This document shows positions 50,210-58,927 of a stretch of 64,000 nucleotides of DNA, piece by piece. Below the pieces are notes generated by a model. That model worked only from the letters and a program-made list of their open reading frames with translations, was not told where the DNA came from and searched no databases. Every line of letters starts with the position of its first letter. Position 1 is the stretch's first letter. The position numbers and the translations under genes are program-made. Source of the DNA: RPQJ01 sp963754125 (GTDB taxonomy: Bacteria; Pseudomonadota; Gammaproteobacteria; Steroidobacterales; Steroidobacteraceae). The stretch covers positions 248,001 to 312,000 of the forward strand of contig CAVWEX010000007.1 in the NCBI GenBank assembly GCA_963754125.1, given 5' to 3'.

Positions 50210-51901
50210 ATGAACCGGACACTTGTCGTTGCGCTGGCCGCGATCGCCATCGCCGCCGGTCTCTTCTACGGTCGACGCACCGCCGACCCGCCGCTTCCCC
50301 CGCCCGCTCCCGCCGTGCCGGCGCTTGTCGGCGCGACCTTGCTCGAGGGACTCGGCGACTACACGTTTCCCGTCACGAGCGCGCACCCCGAGGTGCAGCG
50401 GTGGTTCGACCAGGGACTCATGCTCACATACGGCTTCAACCACGACGCCGCCGAGCGCTCCTTCATGAAGGCCACGGAGCTCGATCCCGGATGCGCGATG
50501 TGCTGGTGGGGCGCGTCGCTGGTGCTCGGGCCCCACGTCAACAGCGGCATGGAGCCGACGAACAACGCGAACGCGTGGACGCGGCTGCAGCGCGCGCTGG
50601 AGCTGGCGCCGCAGGCGAGCGAGCGCGAGCAGGCCTTCATCCGCACCCTCGCGGCGCGATACGCGGCGAACCCGCCGGACGACCGCCGCCCGCTCGACGA
50701 GGCGTACGCCCGGGCGGCGGGCCAGCTCGCGGCCGATCGCCCGGACGACCTCGACGCCGCGACCATGCACGCCGAGGCCTTGATGGACCTGCAACCCTGG
50801 GACTACTACGACGAGCAGCTCGAGCCCAAGGGAAACACGGCCGAGATCGTCTCGATCCTCGAGTCCGTGATGGCGCGAAACCCGGATCATGCCGGCGCGC
50901 TGCACCTGTACGTGCACGCGGTCGAGGCGTCCGCCGATCCGCAGCGCGGTGTCGCGGCGGCCGATCACCTGCGCGAACTGATCCCGGGCTCCGGGCACCT
51001 CGTGCACATGCCGGCGCACATCTATGCACGCGTCGGCCGCTGGCACGACGCGGTCATCGCCAACCAGAAGGCGATCGCGGCCGACGACGCCTACCTCGCG
51101 ACCTGCCGAGGCAATGTGCAGGGTCTCTATCCGCTCGGGTACGTGCCGCACAACCATCACTTCCTATGGTTTGCGGCCAGCATGGAAGGCGCGAGCGGCA
51201 TCGCGCGCGACGCCGCGCTGCAGACCGCGGCGCGCGTCAACCTGCCCGAGCTGATGCGACAGCCGGGCTTCGCCGGGCTGCAGCACTACTGGATGACGCC
51301 GTGGTTCGACCGGGTCCGCTTCGGTCGCTGGGAGGAGATCGCCGCCGAGGCCAATCCGGCGCCCGACCTGCCCTACGTGACGGCGATCTGGCACTACGCC
51401 CAGGCCATGGCGGCCCTGCGGCAGGGACGCGCCGATGACACCACGAAACACTACGAAGCACTCAGGACCCTGGCCGCAGATCCGGTCATGGAAACCATGA
51501 TGGTCTGGGATCGCTATCCGCTGGCGCATGCCGCGCACATCGCCGAGCGCACGGTGAGCGCAGAAATCGCCCTCGCGGCTGGCGACCACGACGCCGCAGT
51601 CGCGGCGTTGCGCGAAGCCCTCGCAATCGAGGACCGGATTCCCTACGACGAGCCGCCGGGCTGGCACGCACCGGTGCGGCAGACGCTCGGCGTGGTCCTG
51701 CTGGCGGCCAACCAGCCGGCCGAAGCCGAAGCCGTGTATCGCGAGGAGCTGCGCCGCAACCCGTCGAATGGCTGGTCGCTGCAGGGACTCTCCGACAGCC
51801 TGCGCGCGCAGAAGAAAAGCCGCGAGGCCGCGGAGGCCGGGCAGCAGCAGGCGCTCGCCTGGGCCAACGCCGACGTCGAGCTGGTGGCGTCTCGCTACTA
51901 G
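50210..51901 (+). CDS. Exported tetratricopeptide-repeat protein
   Basis: 563 residues. Start ATG 50210 has AAGGAGAGG just upstream. TLVVALAAIAIAAGLFYG is a signal/anchor. The body begins with LGDYTFPVTSAHPEVQRWFD and QGLMLTYGFNHDAAERSF, a pattern common in environmental TPR proteins often linked to redox or metal export clusters, then helical TPR-like repeats, and LGVVLLAANQPAEAEAVYRE near the end. A Cys pair in DPGCAMCWWG (CxxC-like) could bind a metal or form a disulfide; GHLVHMPAHIYARVG and VPHNHHFLWFAASMEG are His-rich. No enzymatic role can be assigned. Confidence 0.75.
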   Translation: MNRTLVVALAAIAIAAGLFYGRRTADPPLPPPAPAVPALVGATLLEGLGDYTFPVTSAHPEVQRWFDQGLMLTYGFNHDAAERSFMKATELDPGCAMCWWGASLVLGPHVNSGMEPTNNANAWTRLQRALELAPQASEREQAFIRTLAARYAANPPDDRRPLDEAYARAAGQLAADRPDDLDAATMHAEALMDLQPWDYYDEQLEPKGNTAEIVSILESVMARNPDHAGALHLYVHAVEASADPQRGVAAADHLRELIPGSGHLVHMPAHIYARVGRWHDAVIANQKAIAADDAYLATCRGNVQGLYPLGYVPHNHHFLWFAASMEGASGIARDAALQTAARVNLPELMRQPGFAGLQHYWMTPWFDRVRFGRWEEIAAEANPAPDLPYVTAIWHYAQAMAALRQGRADDTTKHYEALRTLAADPVMETMMVWDRYPLAHAAHIAERTVSAEIALAAGDHDAAVAALREALAIEDRIPYDEPPGWHAPVRQTLGVVLLAANQPAEAEAVYREELRRNPSNGWSLQGLSDSLRAQKKSREAAEAGQQQALAWANADVELVASRY

Positions 51902-51937
51902 GCGCGTCGCGGCCGGGGACTCGGCGGCGGGTTGCGC

Positions 51938-52556
51938 CTAGTCGAAGTCCGTGGGCAGTGCGCGCGCGCGCCAGTGCTCGAGCATGCGCGCCACCTGCCG
52001 CGGCGTGCTGCGCCCGAGTGACATCGGCGGCAGGTCGTCCGGCGCGAAGAAACCGACCCCATCGGTCTCGTAGCTGCCGCGCGCCTCGCCGCCGGTGATC
52101 TCGCAGAGGAAGAACGCCTTCCAGCCGTGGAACAGCGTCTCGCCGTGACCGTGGCGGCTGCGATCATAGAGTGCGGCGAGCTTCACGGCCCGGGCGCGGA
52201 ACCCCGACTCCTGCTCGATCTCCTTCTCGACGGCCTGCGAGGGCGACTCGTTCACGTCGGCCCAGCCGCCGGGCAGCGTCCAGCGACCGTCGGCGGTCTC
52301 GCGCACCAGCAGCACGCGGCCGTCGCGGAACGTCGCACCACGTACCTCGACTTTGGGTGTGACGTAGCCCGTTTCCCGTCGCCACAGGGTGAGCAGCGCG
52401 TCTCGATCGGCAGGCCGGCCACCTGCGAGCCAGTTCCGCCGCGATGCGTTCGATCTCCTCGTAGCGTTGACGGTCGTACTCGCTGCCGCAGAAGTGCAGC
52501 CCGGTGCGGGCGAGCGCCTGCAGGCGAAGGATGAGGTCGATGTGGTGGTCGGTCAC
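51938..52556 (-). CDS. Nudix hydrolase with NUDIX_N2 domain, with apparent frameshift
   Basis: The start (52556) reads MTDHHIDLILRLQALARTGL with YDRQRYEEIERIAAELA, the small helical N-terminal domain of the ADP-ribose/X-linked nucleoside diphosphate hydrolase group. The frame shifts near 52415-52425, and the catalytic domain follows as RVLLVRETADGRWTLPGGWA with Nudix box GWADVNESPSQAVEKEIEQE then SGF. The box has Lys for the usual Arg and Gln for one Glu, as in other members of this group. Combined length about 206 codons is right. Substrate probably ADP-ribose or a sugar nucleotide. Confidence 0.83.
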
Positions 52557-52564
52557 GAGTGGCT

Positions 52565-52753
52565 TCAGGTGCGTCCCGCCTCGTGGCGACGGATGAATTC
52601 AGCGGGCGATCTGCTCGCGATCTCGCGTCCGATCGCCTCGAGCGGCAGTTCATCAGGCGACCTGAAACGCAGGCAGGACTTGCCCATGTCGGGCCGGCGA
52701 CCCATGGCCTCGCGGTAGCCCCTTGGCAGGTGCTCGCGGTCGGCTGTCGGGAG
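52565..52753 (-). pseudogene. Remnant of a DUF1801 protein (C-terminal part only)
   Basis: On the minus strand the frame ending at 52565 reads EHLPRGYREAMGRRPDMGKS and CLRFRSPDELPLEAIGREIA. The MGKSCLRF-x-S-x-DELPL pattern is the C-terminal end of DUF1801/YdhG-like (frataxin-like fold) proteins. The N-terminal two thirds, which should lie at 52760-53000, are absent; argR and its control region begin there. An ATG at 52687 would leave only 40 residues. It looks like a gene truncated by rearrangement. The rest of the 52557-52856 gap holds nothing recognisable. Confidence 0.5.
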
Positions 52754-52856
52754 TATGCGACGGGCTGCGCGCCCGGTTCCAGCGGGCGGGTGATGAAGCT
52801 CGTTGCCCGGCTGGCGTCACCACCTGGCAGATTCGCGATCCTCTTCCTCACCACGC

Positions 52857-52902
52857 TTGACACTGCATGCATATTTATGCACATTACGCTCACTTTTATT
52901 CA
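52857..52902 (+). promoter_or_regulatory. argR operon promoter with two ARG boxes
   Basis: TTGACA at 52857-52862 is a perfect -35 element; no convincing -10 was found at standard spacing. A palindrome TGCATATTTATGCA (52868-52881) fits the ARG box core (TGAAT-N4-ATTCA) with one change per half. A second core at 52889-52902 has a perfect right half ATTCA and TTTT centre but a weak left half. The two 18-bp boxes are separated by exactly 3 bp, the spacing at E. coli ArgR operators. Confidence 0.72.
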
Positions 52903-53376
52903 CTCGCCCGAGCCGACGTCCTGGCCACCGACCCTCACGCCCAGATCCACCGCCGGGAAGCGATCGCACGCATCCTGCGGCGCACCGCAGTCGGCCGCCA
53001 GGCCGAACTCGTGGAACTGCTGCGCGCCGAGGGCTTCGAGGCCACGCAGTCGAGCGTGAGCCGCGACCTGCGCGAGCTCGGCGTGGTCAAGGGCGCGGAC
53101 CGCTACCTGCTGCCCGCCGCCGAGGACGCGCTCACGCCGAGCCACTTCGAGGACGTGCAGACGTTCGTGAAGGGCTACCGGGCCGCGGGCCCCAACCTCA
53201 CCGTGCTGCGCACCACCGCGGGCACGGCCCAGGGCGTGGCGATCGCCCTCGACAAGGCGCGCTGGCCCGAGATCGTCGGCACCATCGCCGGCGACGACAC
53301 GATCTTCATCGCGACGGCGAGTGAGCGCACCCAGCGCCGCCTGCACGCGCACCTGCATTCCATCTTCGGACGCTGA
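52867..53376 (+). CDS. argR: Arginine repressor
   Basis: N-terminal winged helix: RREAIARILRRTAVGRQAEL, then GFEATQSSVSRDLRELGVVK with the SSVSRDL recognition helix. C-terminal oligomerisation and arginine-binding domain: VLRTTAGTAQGVAIALD and VGTIAGDDTIFIA (the GDDT motif that contacts arginine). The longest frame from ATG 52867 gives 169 residues, but that ATG lies inside the first ARG box and upstream of the likely transcription start. The real start is probably near 52919-52925 (a CTG codon), or an indel hides it. It heads the arginine operon and should repress it when arginine is plentiful. Confidence 0.9.
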   Translation: MHIYAHYAHFYSLARADVLATDPHAQIHRREAIARILRRTAVGRQAELVELLRAEGFEATQSSVSRDLRELGVVKGADRYLLPAAEDALTPSHFEDVQTFVKGYRAAGPNLTVLRTTAGTAQGVAIALDKARWPEIVGTIAGDDTIFIATASERTQRRLHAHLHSIFGR

Positions 53377-53384
53377 GACCTCCC

Positions 53385-54614
53385 ATGCCCCACGCTTCCA
53401 CGGGCGCCAAGCCCATCCTGCTCGCTTTCTCCGGCGGCCTCGACACCTCGTTCTGCGTGCCCTGGCTCGCCGAGACCTACGGCCGCCCCGTGGTCACGCT
53501 CACGGTGAACACCGGCAGCATCGACGCGGCGACCGCCGCGATGCTCGAGGAGCGCTCGAAGACCCTCGGCGCCGTGGCGCACCATCTCGTGGACGCGCGT
53601 CCCGCGTACTTCGAGCAGGTGATCAAGTACCTGATCATGGGCAACGTGCGCCGCGGCAACCTCTACCCGCTGTGCGTGGGCGCCGAGCGGGTGCTGCAGG
53701 CGCAGACCGTCGCGCAGTGGGCGCGCAAGCTCGGCACGGACGCCATCGCCCACGGCTCCACGGCCGCCGGCAACGACCAGGTGCGCTTCGAGGTGGCGCT
53801 GCGCACGCTCGCCCCGGAGCTCGAGATCCTGGCCCCCGTGCGCGATCGCGCCTTCAAGCGGCCGGACCAGCTCGTCTACCTCGAGACGCGCAATCTTCCG
53901 GTGCCGCCCTTCGGCGCGGCCTACTCGGTGAACCGCGGCCTGTGGGGCACGACCATCGGCGGCAAGGAGACGCTCGTCTCCGACACCTGCATCCCGGACA
54001 CGGCCTGGGTGCTGACGCGCGAGGCCTTCACGAACCCGCAGGCACCCGAGCGGCACACGATCGGCTTCGACGGCGGCATTCCCTGCGCGCTCGACGGCGA
54101 GGCGATGGACCCGGTGAGCCTGATCGAGGCCGTGGAGGCCCTGGGCGCGAAATTCGGCATCGGCCGCGGCATCCACCTCGGCGACACCATCATCGGCTTC
54201 AAGGGCCGCGTCGCCTTCGAGGCCCCGGCGGCCGAGATCCTGCTGACCGCGCACCGCGAGCTCGAGAAGCTGGTGCTCTCCGCGCGCCAGGCGCGCCTCA
54301 AGGACTCGCTCGCCGGCCCCTACGGCGACCTCGTGCACGAGGGCCAGCACCTCGACCCGGTGTGCCGCGACATCGAGGCCTTCTTCGTCTCCTCGCAGCA
54401 GCGCGTCACGGGCGAGGTGCACCTGCTGCTGCGGCCCGGCGTCGTGTTCGTCGAGGGCGTGGCCTCGCCCTTCTCGCTCATGAAGGCCTCGAAGGGCGCC
54501 TACGGCGAGTCGGCCGGCGAGTGGACTGCCGCCGAGGCGCACGGCTTCTCGAAGATGCTGGCGCTGCCCGGCATCTTCTACACGCGGGCAGGCCAGCCGC
54601 CCAAGGGAGCATGA
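53385..54614 (+). CDS. argG: Argininosuccinate synthase
   Basis: 409 residues. The PP-loop LLAFSGGLDTSFCVPWLAET binds ATP. AHGSTAAGNDQVRFEVALRT, GTTIGGKETLVSDTCIPDTA and YGESAGEWTAAEAHGFSKM are conserved. It condenses citrulline and aspartate with ATP to give argininosuccinate. SGGLDTSFC with Cys after SF, rather than the SGGLDTS(V/I) of the E. coli/human types, points to the subtype found in Xanthomonas and Bacteroidetes. It lies 8 bases after argR and overlaps the next gene by ATGA. Confidence 0.94.
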   Translation: MPHASTGAKPILLAFSGGLDTSFCVPWLAETYGRPVVTLTVNTGSIDAATAAMLEERSKTLGAVAHHLVDARPAYFEQVIKYLIMGNVRRGNLYPLCVGAERVLQAQTVAQWARKLGTDAIAHGSTAAGNDQVRFEVALRTLAPELEILAPVRDRAFKRPDQLVYLETRNLPVPPFGAAYSVNRGLWGTTIGGKETLVSDTCIPDTAWVLTREAFTNPQAPERHTIGFDGGIPCALDGEAMDPVSLIEAVEALGAKFGIGRGIHLGDTIIGFKGRVAFEAPAAEILLTAHRELEKLVLSARQARLKDSLAGPYGDLVHEGQHLDPVCRDIEAFFVSSQQRVTGEVHLLLRPGVVFVEGVASPFSLMKASKGAYGESAGEWTAAEAHGFSKMLALPGIFYTRAGQPPKGA

Positions 54615-55708
54615 CGATGGCGAGCCCGATGCGAACGGTGGTGGTGGACAAGATCGCCTCGATCGCCCAGGCCTGCGGCCTGAGCCACGAGGTGCGCATC
54701 GCCACGCGCGACATCCCCTGCGAGGAAGGCGTGGTGCTGGTGGTGGAGATCCTCACCAACAAGTCCACCTACAACACGCTCGAGCTCACCAGCGGCCGCA
54801 TGGCGAAGGTGGCGCGCGGCGACGTGATGGTGGGCGCGCTCGGCCACCGGCAGGCGCTGTTCGGCTACTCGGGCCACATCCCCGAGACCGTGCAGGCGGG
54901 CGACGTGCTGCAGGTGCTCAACATCGGCGGCGTGCTCGGCCTGTGCGACTCGGTGAACCCCGACAAGGGCAAGCCCTTCGACTGCCGCGTGCTCGGCTGC
55001 GTGCTGCAGTTTCCGTTCCTCGGCGAGCGCATCGGCGTGCCGGCGAAGGTCGGCCACCGCAAGCTCGACTACGCCGCGCCGCTCGACACCCACGGCGTGC
55101 CCGTGGTGGCGCTCGCCGGCACCTGCATGGAGGCCGGCAAGACGGCCGCGGCCTGCGCGATCGTGAGCCGCATGCGCCATCGCGGCCTCGCCGTGCACGC
55201 CTTCAAGGCCACCGGCGTGTCGCTGCGCCGCGACATCCTCGCCATGGAGGACTCGGGCGCGCGCCGCAGCATGATCTTCACCGACCTCGGCATCGTCACG
55301 ACCACGGCCGCCTGCGGCCCGGCGCTCACGCGCACGATGCTCACCGAGATGACGCAGGGGCGGCCCGACGTCGTCGTCTTCGAGCTCGGCGACGGCATCC
55401 TGGGCGCCTACGGCGTCGAGGCGATCCTCGCCGAGCCGGACATCCGCCAGGCGCTCACCGCCGTGGTGCTCTCGGCCAACGACCCGGTCGCGGCCTGGGG
55501 CGGCGTGAAGCTGCTGCGCGAGCGCTTCCAGATCGAGCCGTGCGCCGTCACGGGCCCGGCGACCGACAACGCCGTGGGCGTGAACATCATCCAGGACCAG
55601 ATGGGCGTGCGCGCCGTGAACGCCATGACCGCCGGCGCCGAGCTCGGCGACCACCTGATCGAGAGCCTGGGCCTCGGGGCGAAGCTGGCGCGGGCGGCCT
55701 CGGAATGA
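54611..55708 (+). CDS. DUF1611 (DgcN-type) protein; candidate glutamate N-acetyltransferase
   Basis: 365 residues, starting in an ATGA overlap with argG and ending in one with argC, so it is an integral operon member. N-terminal part: MVGALGHRQALFGYSGHIPE and VLQVLNIGGVLGLCDSVNPD. C-terminal P-loop domain: Walker A-like VVALAGTCMEAGKTAAACAI (GxxxxGKT), then HAFKATGVSLRRDI, TTTAACGPALTRTMLTEM and VVFELGDGILGAYGVEAIL. A member of DUF1611, DgcN, was described as the N-acetyltransferase of a D-glutamate pathway. ArgB here lacks the acetyltransferase domain of Xanthomonas ArgA-ArgB fusions and no argA is seen, so this protein may make N-acetyl-L-glutamate. That is inference from context. Confidence 0.8.
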   Translation: MTMASPMRTVVVDKIASIAQACGLSHEVRIATRDIPCEEGVVLVVEILTNKSTYNTLELTSGRMAKVARGDVMVGALGHRQALFGYSGHIPETVQAGDVLQVLNIGGVLGLCDSVNPDKGKPFDCRVLGCVLQFPFLGERIGVPAKVGHRKLDYAAPLDTHGVPVVALAGTCMEAGKTAAACAIVSRMRHRGLAVHAFKATGVSLRRDILAMEDSGARRSMIFTDLGIVTTTAACGPALTRTMLTEMTQGRPDVVVFELGDGILGAYGVEAILAEPDIRQALTAVVLSANDPVAAWGGVKLLRERFQIEPCAVTGPATDNAVGVNIIQDQMGVRAVNAMTAGAELGDHLIESLGLGAKLARAASE

Positions 55709-56766
55709 CGGCACGCATCCCCGCGATCGTGCTGGGCGGCACCGGCTACGTCGCGGGCGAGCTGCTGCGCCTGCTCGCCGCGCATCCCCACCTCGACCTC
55801 GCGGCCGTGGCCTCGGACAGCCAGCCGGACGAGCCCATCGCGCAGTTCTTCCGGCACCTGCAGCCCGTGCTGCCGCACCTGCGCTTCGCCGGTCACGACG
55901 AGACGCTCGAGTACGTCACCGCGAACCCCGCGACCGCGGTGTTCTCGGCGGCGCCGCACGGCGTGTCCGCGCCGCTGATCGACCGCCTGCTCGCCGCCGC
56001 CGAGCAGGCCGGCACGCAGCCGCGCGTCGTGGACATCTCGGCGGACTTCCGCTTCCGCACGGCGTCCGCCTACGAGACCGTCTACAAGCACGGCCACGGC
56101 GCGCCGGAGCGCCTCGCCGAGTTCACCTGCGCGGTGCCGGAGCACCTGAACGCGCTGCACACGACGCACGTCGCGCACCCGGGCTGCTTCGCCACGGCCA
56201 TCCTGCTCGCGAGCGTGCCACTGCTGTCGCTCGGCCTCGTCGAGCCGAGGCTGTTCGTCACGGGCATCACCGGCAGCACCGGCGCCGGCCGCCAGCCGAC
56301 CGCGGGCACGCACCATCCCCAGCGCCACTCCGACCTCTACGCCTACAACGCGCTCGCCCACCGCCACGCGCCCGAAGTCCGTGCGCTCGCGCTCGAGGCC
56401 AGCGGCGTCGAGGCCGAGATCAACTTCGTGCCGCACTCAGGGCCCTTCGCGCGCGGCATCCACGTCACGGTGCAGGCCGTGGCCTCGGAGCCGCTCACCA
56501 GCCACGCGCTGGTGCACGCGCTGCGCGACTACTACGACCAGTCGGTGTTCGTGCGCGTCGGCGGCGACCTGCCGCGCGTGAAGGACGTGGTCGCGAGCAA
56601 TTTCGCGCAGCTCTCCGGCGTCGCGCACGGCGGCACCGTCGCCGTGACCTGCGTGATCGACAACCTGACCAAGGGGGCGGCGGGCGGCGCCGTGCAGTGG
56701 ATGAACCGGATGCTGGGCTTCGACGAGACGGCGGGGCTCATGCAGAGCGCGGCAGGCTGGACATGA
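55705..56766 (+). CDS. argC: N-acetyl-gamma-glutamyl-phosphate reductase
   Basis: 353 residues. NADP-binding AIVLGGTGYVAGELLRLLA at the N-terminus; FSAAPHGVSAPL; the catalytic Cys in HVAHPGCFATAILLA; GSTGAGRQPT and FVPHSGPFARGIHVT later. It reduces N-acetylglutamyl phosphate to the semialdehyde. The sequence is of the type 2-like, Xanthomonas-style group, with PGCFAT in place of the PGCYPT more usual in enterobacteria. ATGA overlaps on both sides keep it tightly coupled to the DUF1611 gene and to argD. Confidence 0.94.
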   Translation: MTARIPAIVLGGTGYVAGELLRLLAAHPHLDLAAVASDSQPDEPIAQFFRHLQPVLPHLRFAGHDETLEYVTANPATAVFSAAPHGVSAPLIDRLLAAAEQAGTQPRVVDISADFRFRTASAYETVYKHGHGAPERLAEFTCAVPEHLNALHTTHVAHPGCFATAILLASVPLLSLGLVEPRLFVTGITGSTGAGRQPTAGTHHPQRHSDLYAYNALAHRHAPEVRALALEASGVEAEINFVPHSGPFARGIHVTVQAVASEPLTSHALVHALRDYYDQSVFVRVGGDLPRVKDVVASNFAQLSGVAHGGTVAVTCVIDNLTKGAAGGAVQWMNRMLGFDETAGLMQSAAGWT

Positions 56767-57901
56767 CCGCCGACCACCTCGCACCCGTCTACGCCCAGTG
56801 GCCGATCGACGTCGTGGACGCCGAGGGCGTGCACCTGCGCACCCGCGACGGCCGCCGCATCCTCGACCTCTACGGCGGCCACGCCGTGGCGGCGCTCGGC
56901 TACTCGCACCCGCGCTGGCGGAAGGCACTCGAGGCGCAGTCGCGCGCGCTGCTGTTCCAGAGCAACGCCGTGCCGCTCGAGGTGCGCGCTCGGGCGGCGA
57001 CGCGCCTCGCGCACTTCGCGGGCCAGGGCCTCGACACGGTGTTCTTCTGCAACACGGGCGCGGAGGCCAACGAGAACGCGCTCAAGCTCGCGCTCCGGAT
57101 CACCGGGCGTCGCAAGGTGGTGGCGATCGAGGGCAGCTTCCACGGCCGCACGGCGGCCGCCGGTGCCGTGACCTGGGGGGCCGCCAAGAAGTGGTACGGA
57201 TTCCCGCAGGCGCCGTTCGACGTCGAGTTCCTGCCGCGCGGCGACTTGGACGCCGTCGCCCGCGTGGTCGGCAGCGACACCGCCGCGGTGATCGCCGAGC
57301 CGGTGCAGGGCGTGGCGGGCGCCGTGGACCTCGGCCAGCCCTACCTCGCGGCGCTGCGCGCCCGCTGCAGCGAAACCTGCGCGCAGCTCATCCTCGACGA
57401 GGTGCAGTGCGGCATGGGCCGCACCGGCTTCCCGTTCGCCGCCACCCTGCACGGCATCGCGCCCGACATGCTCACCACGGCCAAGGCGCTCGGCGCCGGA
57501 TTCCCGTGCGCGGCGCTGCTCATGGCCGATCACGTCGCGGCGCATCTCAAGACCGACGACCTCGGCACCACCTTCGGCGGCGGCCCGATGGCCTGCGCGC
57601 TCATCGAGGCGGTGGTGGACATCATCGAGAGCGAGGGCCTGCTCGCCAACGTACGCAGGCTCGCGCAGCAGATCCGCGAGACCTGCGTCGTGGGCCCGGT
57701 GACGGGCGTGCAGGGCGCGGGCTTCCTCACCGGCCTGCGCACGCGCCGCCCGCGAAGGACGTGCAGCGCGAACTGCTCGAACGCGACATCCTCACCGGCA
57801 CGTCCGCCGACCCGCACGTGGTGCGCATCCTCGCGCCCTACGTGCTCGAGGAAGCGCACGTCGTGCAGCTGCGCGACGCGCTCGCCTCGCTGCCCGCTTG
57901 A
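56763..57901 (+). CDS. argD: Acetylornithine aminotransferase, with apparent frameshift
   Basis: Class III PLP aminotransferase: DLYGGHAVAALGYSHPRW, FFCNTGAEANENALKLA, EGSFHGRTAAAGAVTW, LILDEVQCGMGRTG (PLP-binding Asp) and MLTTAKALGAGFP with the Schiff-base Lys. Near 57740-57757, in GCGCCGCCCGCG, the frame slips; the tail KDVQRELLERDILTGTSADP and VVRILAPYVLEEAH follows in the next frame to the TGA at 57899-57901. Corrected length about 379 residues. It converts N-acetylglutamate semialdehyde to N-acetylornithine. The start overlaps argC (ATGA). Confidence 0.9.
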
Positions 57902-57925
57902 GCCCGCCTGCAAGACGACTCCGCC

Positions 57926-58925
57926 ATGAACCGCTTCCTCGACCTGGCCGATTTCTCCCGCGACGAGGTCGTGGACCTGATCGCCCTCGCCCGTCGCCTG
58001 CAGGAGCATCCCGAGCCGCAGGCGCTCGCGGGCCGCATCCTCGGGCTGCTGTTCATGAATCCGTCGCTGCGCACGCTGTCGTCGTTCCAGGCCGGCATGA
58101 TGCGGCTCGGCGGCTCGGCGTTCGTGGTGACGCCGGGCCAGGGCACGTGGAACGTCGAGACGCGCGACGGCGTCGCCATGGACGGCGGCGCCGCCGAGCA
58201 CGTGCGCGAGGCGATCCCGGTGCTGGCCTCCTACTGCGACGCGCTCGGGCTGCGGGCCTTCGCCGAGGGCAAGGACCTCGCCGCGGACCTCGCCGAGGCG
58301 CCGTTCAGGCTGATGGCAGGGCTCTGCGACAAGCCGTTCATCAACCTCGAGTCGGCGATGAACCATCCCTGCCAGGCGCTCGCCGACTGGAAGACGATGG
58401 ACGATCTCGCGGTGCCGCGCGCGGGCAGGTTCGTGCTGTCGTGGGTCTACCACCCGCGCGCCCTGCCGCTCGCGGTGCCGGCCGCTGCGCTGCACATGGC
58501 GGCGCAGCGCGGCATGGACGTCGTGGTGCTGCGTCCCGACGGCTACGCGCTGCCCGAGGCGATCATGGCGAAGGCACGCGCCGCGGCGGCGGCCTCCGGC
58601 GGCTCGGTGAGCGAGACCACGGACCGCGCCAGCGCGCTCGCCGGAGCCCACGTGCTGTACGCGAAGGAATGGGGCTCGCCGGCCTGCTACGGCGATGTCG
58701 AGGCGGAGGCCGCGCTGCGCCGCCCGCTCGTCCGACTGGCAGGTGCGCGAGTCGTGGTTCGCCGGCGCGCGCGACGACTGCCACTTCATGCATTGCCTGC
58801 CCGTCCGGCGCAACGTCGCCGTGGCGGACGAGGTGCTCGACGGGCCGCGCAGCCGCGTGGTCCGCGAGGCCGCCAACCGCATGGTCGTCCAGATGGCCGT
58901 GCTTCACCGACTGCTCAGGGGATAG
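57926..58925 (+). CDS. argF': N-acetylornithine carbamoyltransferase, with apparent frameshift
   Basis: LLFMNPSLRTLSSFQAGMMR is the carbamoyl-phosphate motif in the S-L-R-T form of acylated-ornithine transcarbamylases, with TWNVETRDGVAMDGG next, then MNHPCQALADWKTM. The frame breaks near 58735; the next frame gives SDWQVRESWFAGARDDCHFM and HCLPVRRNVAVADEVLDG, where HCLPVRRNV is diagnostic for AOTCase/SOTCase and not for ornithine carbamoyltransferase. About 333 codons in all, normal. The product is N-acetylcitrulline, which needs a separate deacetylase (ArgE), not present here. Two residues, Ala-Ala, precede the EH of MDGGAAEH, near the known acetyl/succinyl specificity site. Confidence 0.9.
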
Positions 58926-58927
58926 CG

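Noticed and set aside
52559..53059. Plus-strand frame running into argR in another phase
   Set aside because: No family resemblance; the ARG boxes and the argR frame explain the region better.
54611..55708. DUF1611 protein as a MobB-like or dethiobiotin-synthetase-like P-loop enzyme
   Set aside because: The Walker A resembles those, but the remaining motifs and the arginine operon context fit DUF1611/DgcN better.
57926..58925. Ordinary ornithine carbamoyltransferase (argF)
   Set aside because: SLRT instead of STRT and HCLPVRRNV instead of HCLP-A/HDVEV-type tails place it in the N-acylornithine group.
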